A stretch of 64,000 nt of DNA from Bacteroidales bacterium UBA5281 (GTDB taxonomy: Bacteria; Bacteroidota; Bacteroidia; Bacteroidales; Lentimicrobiaceae), in the NCBI GenBank assembly GCA_002410555.1, contig DHSR01000083.1:1-64000 (forward strand), given 5' to 3'. The notes beneath the pieces are model-generated. The model made no database searches. It saw only the letters and a list, made by a program, of their open reading frames with translations, and was not told the origin of the DNA. Position 1 is the stretch's first letter. Every line of letters starts with the position of its first letter. The position numbers were made by a program, and so were the translations under genes. Below are positions 1 to 7,855 of this stretch, in pieces.

Positions 1-182
1 TGCTCATGCAGGGCACACACATTTTGTATAAGTAATGGCAGGGTAAGTGCTAAATATCAAGGTTTGTAGCCCGCTCAAACTGCGTATCGGTTTGATAGGT
101 AAGTGCCACGCAATCTGCCACTACTCATACAATTTACCGTTATAGGGCATTTTAAAAAAGACGACCGAACAAGCATAAGCAA

Positions 183-1112
183 ATGACAAAAATTAAAGCG
201 AATAAAGTTTTATTTATCAAACTTGGCGCAGGTGGCAAGTTTGAAAAAGTTTGCATTGAACAAAGTCAAACTTTGCGACTCGATTACGAAGAAGTTGAAC
301 ACAATTGGTGTTTAAATAAACAATGGGAAAAAGTTAGAGATTACTATGTAACTGAGAGGAATACTGACATTGGTTCGGCTCAAAGACACGCAAACCAAAT
401 CCAACAGTTTTACGAAGAAGACGAAAAAACTCTTTGGATAACATTTTACGCAAACAAACTTTGGTGGTGTTTTTCAAAACCTGAAATCACACAACTTCCC
501 GACAAAACAAAGATAAGACCTGTTATTGGCAAATGGTCTGATCAAGACATCAATAAAAACGTTTTGTTTAAAGGAAACATAAGTGGCGGTTTATCAAAGA
601 CACAAGGTTTCCGTGGGACAATTTGCAGCGTTGAAGAAGCAAAATATGCACTTGCAAAAATCAACAACGAACAACCGAAAGAAGTTGTTGAAGTTGAAAA
701 TGCGTTTTCTGAATTAAACTCAAAACTGACAGCCCTAATAAAAAAGCTACAACCGAAAGATTTTGAAACATTGGTAGACTTAATTTTCAGACAAGCAGGT
801 TGGCAACGTGTTGGCGACATTGGGAAAACCCAAAAGACAATAGACCTTGAACTTTTCGCCCCCATAACAGGCGAAAAGGCAATAGTACAAATAAAAGCAC
901 AATCAGACCTTGCACAATTTTTGGAATATGAAATAAAGTTTGTTCCAATGAAAAATGATTACAACAAGTTTTTTTATGTTGTTCATTCAGCTAAACCAAA
1001 CTTGGAGAAATACAAAAACGAAACAGAAATAAATTTATATCTTGTAGACAAAGTTGCTGAGTTTACAATATCCGCAGGACTTGTAGAATGGGTAATAAAA
1101 AAGACATCATAA
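183..1112 (+). CDS. Mrr-like restriction endonuclease with unassigned N-terminal domain
   Basis: A 309-residue protein whose C-terminal part (about 185-300) looks like the Mrr branch of the PD-(D/E)XK nucleases. I see a conserved Glu in FETLV (E195), an Asp in the TIDLEL strand (D221) and QIK (Q236, K238), which fits the D...QxK form of Mrr rather than ExK. Mrr-family enzymes cut modified or foreign DNA. The N-terminal 160 residues are rich in Trp (LWITFYANKLWW, GKWSD) and contain GFRGTIC; this resembles PUA/EVE-type reader folds, but that is a guess. The gene is visibly more AT-rich and Lys/Asn-rich than its neighbours and sits beside decayed toxin-antitoxin genes, which suggests acquisition by transfer. 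The start ATG at 183 is the first in the frame. Confidence 0.72.
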   Translation: MTKIKANKVLFIKLGAGGKFEKVCIEQSQTLRLDYEEVEHNWCLNKQWEKVRDYYVTERNTDIGSAQRHANQIQQFYEEDEKTLWITFYANKLWWCFSKPEITQLPDKTKIRPVIGKWSDQDINKNVLFKGNISGGLSKTQGFRGTICSVEEAKYALAKINNEQPKEVVEVENAFSELNSKLTALIKKLQPKDFETLVDLIFRQAGWQRVGDIGKTQKTIDLELFAPITGEKAIVQIKAQSDLAQFLEYEIKFVPMKNDYNKFFYVVHSAKPNLEKYKNETEINLYLVDKVAEFTISAGLVEWVIKKTS

Positions 1113-1353
1113 CTACGAATGAAATAAAACGAACCGCTAATCGAGTAACTGCCCCGCCAGCAATAACTGACGGGGTGTGCCACTAACACCACAGTACGTG
1201 CGGATCTCGTATTCAGCCCTGAAATTTCGGGATTAAGATATGTGGAGCAACTTTCATCTAAAACGAAAGCACAGCAACATAACCTCGCCTTGCTTAAAGG
1301 TTTAAGGGAATAGTTGAAATTGTTTAAAGTTTTTAAGGGGATTAAAAAATCAG

Positions 1354-1361
1354 TAACTTTG
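1354..1361 (+). promoter_or_regulatory. Bacteroidota -7 promoter element
   Basis: TAACTTTG matches the Bacteroidota sigma-ABfr -7 consensus TAnnTTTG and lies 16 bases before the ATG of the antitoxin gene at 1377. No clear -33 TTG was found at the usual distance. Confidence 0.55.
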
Positions 1362-1376
1362 TAAAAAGGTTTTGAA

Positions 1377-1598
1377 ATGGATATTCAAACAAAAAAATAT
1401 CATCTGATTGAGTGGATTACAAAAATCCGCGACAATCAGCTTTTGGACAAGCTTATGAAACTTGCAGAAGATGAGGATTGGTGGAACGAAATAAGTCAGG
1501 CAGAAAGAGACGCAATTGAAGAAGGATTGCAGGATCTTTCTGCAAACAGAACTTATGACCATTCAGAAGTAAGATCGCTTTATGAAAAATATCTCTAA
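1377..1598 (+). CDS. Antitoxin of a RelE/ParE-type addiction module
   Basis: A 73-residue acidic protein of the type found upstream of ParE/RelE-like toxins in Bacteroidota: an N-terminal helix (residues 1-28), an acidic WWNEI segment, then a second helix with the ISQAERDAIEEGL pattern. Its last codons overlap the ATG of the toxin reading frame at 1582, as expected for a translationally coupled antitoxin-toxin pair. A promoter-like TAACTTTG lies just upstream. Because the partner toxin is broken, the protein is probably an orphan antitoxin today. The family assignment rests on size, composition and the downstream toxin fragment. Confidence 0.7.
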   Translation: MDIQTKKYHLIEWITKIRDNQLLDKLMKLAEDEDWWNEISQAERDAIEEGLQDLSANRTYDHSEVRSLYEKYL

Positions 1599-1737
1599 AG
1601 TTGTATGGTCCCAAAGAGCTAAAAATGATTTAGAATCAATACTTGATTATTTGGATAAAAACCGGACAGAGAAAGTGATGCCTACCGGGCAGAATTCTTT
1701 AAGATATAATCGTGTATTTCCTTCAAATCCACGATAG
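1582..1737 (+). pseudogene. Truncated, frameshifted ParE/RelE-type toxin
   Basis: The frame opens at ATG 1582, inside the end of the antitoxin gene, and reads the typical toxin N-terminus (VVWSQRAKNDLESILDYLDKN). It then drifts into unrelated residues and stops at 1737, giving 51 residues where the family has about 95-100. A second frame from about 1668 to 1716 continues the expected helix (RESDAYRAEFFKI), so a single-base slip near the run of A at about 1659-1664 is likely. The catalytic C-terminal half is absent. The fragment meets a second toxin remnant from the other strand at about 1700-1710. Confidence 0.75.
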
Positions 1738-1764
1738 ATAATTCTTCCAAATTAACTTGACCAT
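1682..1764 (-). pseudogene. Remnant of a second ParE/RelE-type toxin, antisense to the first
   Basis: On the minus strand the frame opens with ATG at 1764, overlapping the last codons of the antitoxin at 1752-1934. It reads MVKLIW and then loses the frame. One base out of frame it continues with ELSIVDLKEIHDYILKNS and stops at 1682. This is the N-terminal third of a RelE/ParE toxin carrying a one-base deletion; the rest of the gene is missing. It runs into the remnant on the plus strand, so two damaged toxins are joined tail to tail. Confidence 0.7.
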
Positions 1765-1934
1765 TTTTCTATCCTGCTTTTTACGACTTCGTTTGAAATC
1801 GTTTTGCCTTCCTCTGATTGCTTCAATCCTTCTTCTACTTTTTCAATGAATAAGAGTTGCTCAATCAATTCATCTATCATAAATGAACCGGGCAAGTTGG
1901 CTATTGTTCTTTTTAATATGTCCCTGGTCAACAT
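1752..1934 (-). CDS. Antitoxin of a second addiction module (orphan)
   Basis: A 60-residue protein with the pattern of small Bacteroidota antitoxins: MLTRDILKRTIANLP, then the helix DELIEQLLFIEKVEEGL, then the charged tail EEGKTISNEVVKSRIEKW. The end of the gene overlaps the start of a degraded ParE/RelE-type toxin frame, which is the usual arrangement of such modules. With its toxin inactivated it is probably non-addictive, but the antitoxin could still neutralise related toxins elsewhere in the genome (inference). Confidence 0.68.
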   Translation of the reverse strand: MLTRDILKRTIANLPGSFMIDELIEQLLFIEKVEEGLKQSEEGKTISNEVVKSRIEKWSS

Positions 1935-2021
1935 AGCAGGTCATTTTTGCAAAGACAATCATTTATCAGGCAAGAAACCGGGGAAATTGTTCATTACTTT
2001 AACCCGGCCCGTGAAGTTTAT

Positions 2022-2029
2022 TAACTTTG
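2022..2029 (+). promoter_or_regulatory. -7 promoter element of gldA
   Basis: TAACTTTG matches TAnnTTTG and lies 26 bases before the gldA ATG. Confidence 0.55.
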
Positions 2030-2054
2030 CACCTTTGCAAACAGCCCGTTTATT

Positions 2055-2966
2055 ATGTCTATAATTGTAAATCATATTTCCAAGCGTTACGGAGCGCAAC
2101 TGGCGCTCGATGATGTTTCGTTTAGCATTCATCCCGGTGAAATTGTGGGTTTACTTGGCCCCAATGGGGCAGGGAAGTCCACCATGATGAAGATCATTAC
2201 CTGTTTTATTCCGGCTTCTTCGGGTGAAGTAAGTGTATATGGATTTGACACCAGGGAACAATCGCTTGAAGTGCGCAAAAAAATTGGTTATCTGCCCGAA
2301 AACAATCCGCTTTATACCGATATGTATATCCGCGAATACCTGGAATTTATTGCGGGCCTTCATCATTTGGGTAAGAAAACAGACAGTCGGGTTGCGCAGA
2401 TGATGGAAGTAACCGGTTTAAATCCCGAAAAGGGTAAAAAAATAGGGGCACTTTCCAAAGGATTCCGCCAAAGGGTTGGTCTGGCCCAGGCTTTAATTCA
2501 TGATCCGGAAGTACTTATACTGGATGAGCCTACTTCGGGCCTGGACCCCAATCAACTGGCTGATATCAGGCAATTAATCGTAAATATCGGTAAGGAAAAA
2601 ACCGTAATGCTTTCCACCCACATCATGCAGGAAGTAGAAGCTATGTGCAGCCGGGCCATTATTATCAACCATGGTAAAATTGTGGCTGATGATTCTACTG
2701 CTCAATTGCTTTCCGGAACGGGCAAAGTAAGCATAGTAACCGTTGAGTTTGATCAGGAGGTTACCCCTGCCCTGTTGATGCAGGTGAAAGGAGTAAATAA
2801 GGTGAAAAATACCGGTAAAAACACCTGGGTTATAGAGTCCAATATCAACACTGATGTACGGCAAGGCTTATTTCAACTCGCAGTAACCCACAATCTGTCA
2901 GTACTTTCCATGCAAAAGCCTGCTACCCGGCTGGAAGATATTTTTCAGCAGCTTACTCAAAAATAA
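2055..2966 (+). CDS. gldA: Gliding motility ABC transporter ATP-binding subunit GldA
   Basis: A 303-residue ABC ATPase. Walker A is GPNGAGKS (about 35-42), the signature is the variant LSKGF (133-137) and Walker B is LILDE (154-158), followed by a switch His in STHIMQEVE. The ~80 residues after the nucleotide-binding domain match the GldA length. In Flavobacterium, GldA works with the membrane proteins GldF and GldG in a complex needed for gliding and linked to type IX secretion. gldF and gldG are not in this window, so the locus is split here. The gene stands alone behind its own promoter-like element. Confidence 0.88.
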   Translation: MSIIVNHISKRYGAQLALDDVSFSIHPGEIVGLLGPNGAGKSTMMKIITCFIPASSGEVSVYGFDTREQSLEVRKKIGYLPENNPLYTDMYIREYLEFIAGLHHLGKKTDSRVAQMMEVTGLNPEKGKKIGALSKGFRQRVGLAQALIHDPEVLILDEPTSGLDPNQLADIRQLIVNIGKEKTVMLSTHIMQEVEAMCSRAIIINHGKIVADDSTAQLLSGTGKVSIVTVEFDQEVTPALLMQVKGVNKVKNTGKNTWVIESNINTDVRQGLFQLAVTHNLSVLSMQKPATRLEDIFQQLTQK

Positions 2967-3374
2967 ATTTCAGGTAAACGAGAAACACTTCGTTGGCAGG
3001 CACTGAGCTTTAAATGGTGAGTCGTTTTGCCAACAGGCTGATGAACTCTTGTTGAACAATATCGAATCCTTATCGAACCAGTCGAAGTGTCACCAAATTG
3101 TTCTTAATCCTGTATATCAATGAATAATTTCTGGTGAGACTTTGTGCCTGCCTGCACAGGCACTCGGGCAGGTCTTCGTGCCTTAGTGGCGAGAAAATAG
3201 TTTTTATAATGAACTCCCTTCTTATTAAGGAATAATATTTATCTTTGCGCCAACGGAAAAAGCCGTGATGGAAAGATTTGATTGATTGCAACCATTCAAA
3301 AAAATGCTAAAGCAACTCCCGCCATTAATCACAACTTTTCCACTATTTATTATTCATCGTTTAAAAATATTATT
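2967..3374. other. Intergenic region before metK
   Basis: No convincing gene. It holds a GC-rich hairpin at 3144-3163 (arms GTGCCTG and CAGGCAC) inside a stretch that looks like decayed intergenic repeat, and a TATCTTTG promoter-like box at 3240-3247. No SAM riboswitch was recognised. Confidence 0.5.
3240..3247 (+). promoter_or_regulatory. -7 promoter element, probably for metK
   Basis: TATCTTTG fits TAnnTTTG, 127 bases before the metK ATG, which would give a leader of roughly 120 bases. Confidence 0.45.
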
Positions 3375-4703
3375 ATGTCTTATTTATTTACCTCTGAATC
3401 GGTTTCAGAAGGACATCCCGATAAGGTAGCCGACCAGGTTTCAGATGCTCTGCTTGATGAATTTCTTCGTTTTGATCCCGATTCAAAAGTAGCCTGCGAG
3501 ACATTGGTAACCACCGGTTTAACCGTTTGTAGTGGAGAAGTACTTACCACCGGTCATGTAGATTTACAGAAAGTAGTGCGCAAGACCCTGGCTGCAATTG
3601 GTTACACCAACAATGAGTATCGTTTTGAGGCCGAAAGTTGTGGCATTATTTCAACCATTCACGAGCAATCGGCTGATATTCATCGGGGTGTAAATCGTGA
3701 AAATCCCGAAGATCAGGGAGCCGGTGATCAGGGGATGATGTTTGGATATGCTACACGCGATATGGACAACCTGATGCCTATGCCCATTGAGTTGTCTCAC
3801 ATTTTCCTGCAGGAACTGGCGCACATCCGCAAAGAAGGCAAAAAAATGCCCTACCTCAGGCCGGATTCAAAATCACAGGTTACCATTGAATATGACAACC
3901 ACAATAAGCCGGTTCGCATCGACACCATAGTTATTTCCACCCAACACGACGACTTCGCAGATCCATTGCTGCCACCTGCTGAAGGTGATGAAAAGATGCG
4001 TTTGAAAATAGAACAGGACATAAAGGAAATACTAATTCCCGCAGTAATGGCTCAATTGCCTGATCGGCTCCAAAAGCTTTTCAGCAGCGGAGATTATGTA
4101 CTCCATGTAAATCCGACCGGAAAATTTGTAATTGGTGGCCCTCATGGTGACACGGGCTTAACCGGCCGTAAGATTATTGTAGATACCTATGGTGGCAAGG
4201 GTGCGCATGGCGGAGGAGCCTTTTCAGGAAAAGATCCTTCAAAAGTAGATCGCTCGGCAGCCTATGCTGCCCGGCACATTGCCAAAAACCTGGTGGCGGC
4301 CGGTGTGGCCGACGAACTGCTGGTGCAACTTGCCTATGCCATTGGGGTAGCCCAACCGGTGGGAATTTATGTGAATTCCTACGGAACTGCTAAAGTTAAA
4401 GATGCCCAGGGAATGACACTTTCAGATGGGCAGATCGCTGAAAAGGTTAAATCATTATTCGATTTGCGGCCGTATGCTATTATTAAACGGTTCAATCTGA
4501 AAAATCCCATTTATCAGGCCACTGCCTCTTATGGACACTTTGGCCGTGACCCGCATACCAAAGAAGTGGAAGTTTATTATTCCAATGATTCCACTTATGA
4601 TAAATTGATCAATGGGGAAACCAAACACTTTAAGAAAGTAGAACTTTTTGGTTGGGAAAAAACTGACCGGGTAGATGAAATAAAAAAAGCATTCAACCTT
4701 TAG
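3375..4703 (+). CDS. metK: S-adenosylmethionine synthetase
   Basis: Makes S-adenosylmethionine from methionine and ATP in the cytosol. The 442-residue protein opens with MSYLFTSESVSEGHPDK, whose GHPDK is the ATP/methionine-binding motif at residues 13-17. Later come GAGDQGMMFGYA, the metal/phosphate loop, and the P-loop-like GGGAFSGKDPSKVDRS. The frame is open upstream to 3282, but those 31 residues are unlike MetK and ATG 3375 gives the conserved N-terminus. At 442 residues it is longer than the E. coli enzyme, through internal and C-terminal segments normal for Bacteroidota. A hairpin terminator follows. Confidence 0.97.
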   Translation: MSYLFTSESVSEGHPDKVADQVSDALLDEFLRFDPDSKVACETLVTTGLTVCSGEVLTTGHVDLQKVVRKTLAAIGYTNNEYRFEAESCGIISTIHEQSADIHRGVNRENPEDQGAGDQGMMFGYATRDMDNLMPMPIELSHIFLQELAHIRKEGKKMPYLRPDSKSQVTIEYDNHNKPVRIDTIVISTQHDDFADPLLPPAEGDEKMRLKIEQDIKEILIPAVMAQLPDRLQKLFSSGDYVLHVNPTGKFVIGGPHGDTGLTGRKIIVDTYGGKGAHGGGAFSGKDPSKVDRSAAYAARHIAKNLVAAGVADELLVQLAYAIGVAQPVGIYVNSYGTAKVKDAQGMTLSDGQIAEKVKSLFDLRPYAIIKRFNLKNPIYQATASYGHFGRDPHTKEVEVYYSNDSTYDKLINGETKHFKKVELFGWEKTDRVDEIKKAFNL

Positions 4704-4763
4704 GCATTCTGCGATAATTTGAAACCAAAGAGTATAAGAATACTTCCTGATAATAATGAAAAA

Positions 4764-4784
4764 CCCCGGCAAACCGGGGCTTTT
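4764..4784 (+). terminator. Rho-independent terminator of metK
   Basis: Arms CCCCGG (4764-4769) and CCGGGG (4774-4779) around a CAAA loop, followed by CTTTT. It also lies between metK and the convergent gene ending at 4838. Confidence 0.75.
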
Positions 4785-4837
4785 CATTCACATTAAGTTA
4801 TACGAGTACTCCAAGTAAAACGAGTTACGTTATATAA

Positions 4838-5971
4838 TTAACGTTTAACGATGAATTTTCGTGTAGCAGTGGCAGTATTATTCAGCATCAGAGAGTAGAA
4901 ATAAATTCCATCATTAAAGTTACTTATGTCAATGGTTATTTTACCATCCATTTTATCCAGTGGTTCACTGTAAACGGTGGTACCCAAAAGATTGGTTATT
5001 TTTACCTGTGCCTTACCCGCTGAAGCCGGCAGGGAATATTCAAAATTAACCTGACCGGACGCTGGATTGGGAAATGCATTTGATAATTTAGCTTTTATGG
5101 GTTCTTTATCGTCAAGACCCAAATAGCCAATCTGGTAATGTATTACAAATGAAAGACTGTCATTCACATTTTCTGTATTGTAAACGGTAAACATTACGGA
5201 GGAGGTACCCTGATTTCCGTTGTGTTTATAATCTCCTCTGAAAGAATCGTCTGAAGCTCCCGGAGCAAGCACTATAGCGTCAGGTGTATCAAAAACCTGA
5301 GGTGGGTAACAAACTCCCCAGCAAATATTGGAGGAAGTATTTTCAACTAACGATAAATCATATTTCTTCACCTTAACAGAAACATCAATGTTATTGGTGT
5401 TTTTAATCTTTCCCATTATTTCAACGGGATCAGTGGCCGGATCGATCAAAACAGATAGTTGCTGGTTATTGTTAACAATCTGGTCATCCATGGTCACTTC
5501 AAAAGAAAGATCATTGATGGTATAAATCTGATATTCAACGATAACAGAAGTTGAATCTACAGGGTTGTTTTCATCAAAAAAGGTAAATCTAACCCTGGAA
5601 ATACCTTCGTTAGAGAGGTGTTTATAATCGCCGTGGAATGAGGTTTCACTCCCTCCTACCGGTATCATAATGGCTTGAGGTGATTCAAAAACATCAGAGG
5701 GATAACAAAATTCGCCCCAGCAAAAGTTGGATGCTGTATTTTCAATCAGGGAAAGGTCGTACTTTTTCACCTTTACCTGCAAATCATTGCTTCCAAAATT
5801 AGATACGATAAGCGGAACTTCTATGGGATCAAGATCGGGAGTGTTAAAAACAACGATTTCTGAATCGTTTTCCAGCATAATGTTATCCTGGAATACTGTC
5901 AAGGAAGATTGCGCGTGAACACCAAAGCTCAGTCCGGCAAATATTGAAAGTAAAAGTATAAATTTTTTCAT
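4838..5971 (-). CDS. T9SS-secreted protein with two tandem repeat domains
   Basis: A 377-residue protein with a signal peptide (about 1-20, ending FGVHA) and a C-terminal type A sorting domain (about 295-377, with FPNPASGQVNFEY, ...GIYFYSL... and the final KFIVKR). Such domains direct proteins through the T9SS to the surface or outside. Between them are two copies of a ~130-residue unit. Both contain VKVKKYDLSL-(I/V)ENT, a CWG...CYP segment and DYKH, so each repeat probably forms one disulphide outside the cell. The duplication is clear by eye. I do not recognise the repeat fold; an immunoglobulin-like beta sandwich is likely. Function unknown. Confidence 0.85.
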   Translation of the reverse strand: MKKFILLLSIFAGLSFGVHAQSSLTVFQDNIMLENDSEIVVFNTPDLDPIEVPLIVSNFGSNDLQVKVKKYDLSLIENTASNFCWGEFCYPSDVFESPQAIMIPVGGSETSFHGDYKHLSNEGISRVRFTFFDENNPVDSTSVIVEYQIYTINDLSFEVTMDDQIVNNNQQLSVLIDPATDPVEIMGKIKNTNNIDVSVKVKKYDLSLVENTSSNICWGVCYPPQVFDTPDAIVLAPGASDDSFRGDYKHNGNQGTSSVMFTVYNTENVNDSLSFVIHYQIGYLGLDDKEPIKAKLSNAFPNPASGQVNFEYSLPASAGKAQVKITNLLGTTVYSEPLDKMDGKITIDISNFNDGIYFYSLMLNNTATATRKFIVKR

Positions 5972-6455
5972 GTGATGGTGATTAATTTAACACACTGTTT
6001 ATTGCAAATATCGTGCTAAGATTACCGGATCTTAAATGTAATTTATGCAATTTCAAAAAAGATACCCTTTGCACCGGCAAAGCTATAAAGTTAAAATTAA
6101 TATTTGCAATATTTCCATATAAATTTTGTTAAAGTTGCCAAAAATGCCCCTGGAAAGGGATGTTTTTTGCAAATAATATCAAATATTATTCCAGCACCAT
6201 TCTATCCTCTTAATGAGAAATCAGTAAAAATGGAGTTCCTTCTGAATAAGTAAAAGAAAAAGAACGTCTATGAGACACGAAGCAATGCACTGAGCTGGTC
6301 GATGTGAAACCAATGTTCGCAAAGAATTGTAAGTCAGAAGGTCAATTTGGCGGTACTTTGAGCCTGCGTGCTTACGTGGGAAAGCTTTTTTGACCTTTGT
6401 GAAGAAGGGGCACTGCTCAGAGGAGGCTCAGAAGAGAGTTTTTATTTTCGACTTA
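5972..6455. other. Intergenic region without recognised gene
   Basis: AT-rich at its left part, with a stretch at about 6240-6420 that looks like decayed intergenic repeat. Short open frames here have no recognisable content. Confidence 0.4.
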
Positions 6456-6914
6456 CTATTTATTTAACTGTTTATAATCAGGAATATCTTCCAGAAAATT
6501 CAGGCTTCCGGTGGAATAATCCACATGGGCACAATGATGATCAAGGCCGTTGGTAATCAGAAGATAATCGACTTTAAGGTTCATATTATAGCGGGCTGCC
6601 TGAAACATAGCATCGGTAGAGAGTTTAACAGAAAAGGCCTTACATTCGGCAATCATCATAGCTTTACCGGTGTTATTATATATTACTAAATCGAACCGTT
6701 GCAGCATTCCGTTAATCTTCAGTCCATTTTCAACAGCCATTAATGAAAGTGGGACATTTTTAGCAGTAGTTAAGTAATTGATGAGGTGCTGCCTGACCCA
6801 CTCCTCGGGGGTAAGCTTCACATACCGCTTTCGGGCGGGGTCGAATATGAGTTTTCTTCCATTTTGTCCTTCACGAAGATTGAAGTTAAACTCAGGGAAA
6901 TTAAGATGTTGCAT
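6456..6914 (-). CDS. PD-(D/E)XK nuclease-fold protein (HsdR N-terminal-like)
   Basis: A 152-residue stand-alone protein resembling the N-terminal nuclease domain of type I restriction R subunits (HSDR_N family). The core motif is visible: RFD (R73, D75), then AECK (E90, K92), then QAARYN (Q105). It has no helicase or methyltransferase partner nearby. A gene of this kind next to holA is a recurring arrangement in Bacteroidota, which suggests a housekeeping role in nucleic-acid metabolism rather than classical restriction (inference). The substrate is unknown. It is divergent from the AMP nucleosidase gene. Confidence 0.75.
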   Translation of the reverse strand: MQHLNFPEFNFNLREGQNGRKLIFDPARKRYVKLTPEEWVRQHLINYLTTAKNVPLSLMAVENGLKINGMLQRFDLVIYNNTGKAMMIAECKAFSVKLSTDAMFQAARYNMNLKVDYLLITNGLDHHCAHVDYSTGSLNFLEDIPDYKQLNK

Positions 6915-7030
6915 GTTTATATTTTAACGAACACTCCAACCAATAGAATATGGCTAAGTCGGGACGGCTAATATACAACTTATGCACAAAGGAATCATAA
7001 AGGTTTAATAAAAGTCAGCGTTAAATGTTT

Positions 7031-7038
7031 TACATTTG
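7031..7038 (+). promoter_or_regulatory. -7 promoter element of the AMP nucleosidase gene
   Basis: TACATTTG fits TAnnTTTG. It overlaps a TTG that opens the frame at 7036 and so argues for the ATG at 7063 as the true start. Confidence 0.55.
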
Positions 7039-7062
7039 CACCACAGCAAGCTGCATGAAGTT

Positions 7063-7833
7063 ATGAAGACAAAACAAGACATTACTGAAAACTGGTTACC
7101 CCGCTATACCGGCACACAATTAAATGAATTTGGTGAATATATTCTGCTTACCAATTTTAGTCATTACCTCGATTTGTTTGCCTTGTGGAATAAGGTTGAA
7201 ATAAAGGGACTTAACCGCCCCATGCCAAGCGCAACGGCCGGGGATATCACCATCATTAATTTTGGGATGGGTAGCGCCAATGCAGCTACCATTATGGATT
7301 TGCTTGGCAGCATTAAGCCACAGGCTGTTTTGTTTCTGGGTAAATGCGGTGGGCTGAAACGCAAAGCTGAACTGGGCGATCTTATTTTACCCATTGCTGC
7401 TATACGTGGGGAGGGAACCTCTGATGATTATTTCCCTGAAGAAGTACCGGCGCTGCCGGCCTTTAGCCTGCAAAAAGCTACCTCTACGACCATTCGCGAT
7501 TTTGGCCGCGACTATTGGACCGGTACCGTTTACACCACCAACCGAAGGGTGTGGGAACACGATGAGATTTTCAAAGATTACCTGCGCTCTATCCGTGCCA
7601 TGGCCATTGATATGGAAACTGCCACCATATTCAGTGTAGGGTTTTTTAATGAAATCCCAACCGGAGCGCTGCTGCTTGTTTCCGATCAGCCTATGATATC
7701 ATCCGGGATTAAGACCGAAGAGAGCGACAAGCAGGTAACTGAAGATTTTGTGGAAATGCACCTGCACATCGGCATCGAGTCCCTAAAACAACTCATAAAT
7801 CAGGGACTTACCGTTAAACACCTAAGGTTCTAA
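7063..7833 (+). CDS. amn: AMP nucleosidase
   Basis: Hydrolyses AMP to adenine and ribose 5-phosphate. The 256-residue protein has the nucleoside-phosphorylase fold: INFGMGSANAATIMDLL, the phosphate-site region FLGKCGGL, then MAIDMETATIF, the ME(T/S) motif that contacts ribose, and VSDQP near the end. It lacks the long N-terminal regulatory domain of E. coli Amn and matches the short Bacteroidota form. A TTG at 7036 would add nine residues, but the promoter box lies there, so ATG 7063 is chosen. It is followed 22 bases later by holA and probably co-transcribed. Confidence 0.88.
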   Translation: MKTKQDITENWLPRYTGTQLNEFGEYILLTNFSHYLDLFALWNKVEIKGLNRPMPSATAGDITIINFGMGSANAATIMDLLGSIKPQAVLFLGKCGGLKRKAELGDLILPIAAIRGEGTSDDYFPEEVPALPAFSLQKATSTTIRDFGRDYWTGTVYTTNRRVWEHDEIFKDYLRSIRAMAIDMETATIFSVGFFNEIPTGALLLVSDQPMISSGIKTEESDKQVTEDFVEMHLHIGIESLKQLINQGLTVKHLRF

Positions 7834-7855
7834 CGCTTTTATTCTTATTTACACA

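Noticed and set aside
1..1300. Integron-like gene cassette around the Mrr-like gene
   Set aside because: The hairpin near 1151-1175 (CCCCGCCAG...CTGACGGGG) and AT-rich gene look cassette-like, but no core-site pairs with the GTTRRRY pattern were found on both sides.
3144..3163. GC-rich hairpin before metK as a riboswitch
   Set aside because: It lies upstream of the promoter-like box and lacks any SAM riboswitch core.
3282..3374. Upstream extension of metK as a longer N-terminus
   Set aside because: The 31 extra residues are unlike MetK and the conserved start MSYLFTSESVSEGHPDK begins at 3375.
6456..6914. Part of a type I restriction system
   Set aside because: Only the nuclease-like domain is present, with no helicase, methyltransferase or specificity gene nearby, and the holA neighbourhood is a common housekeeping arrangement.
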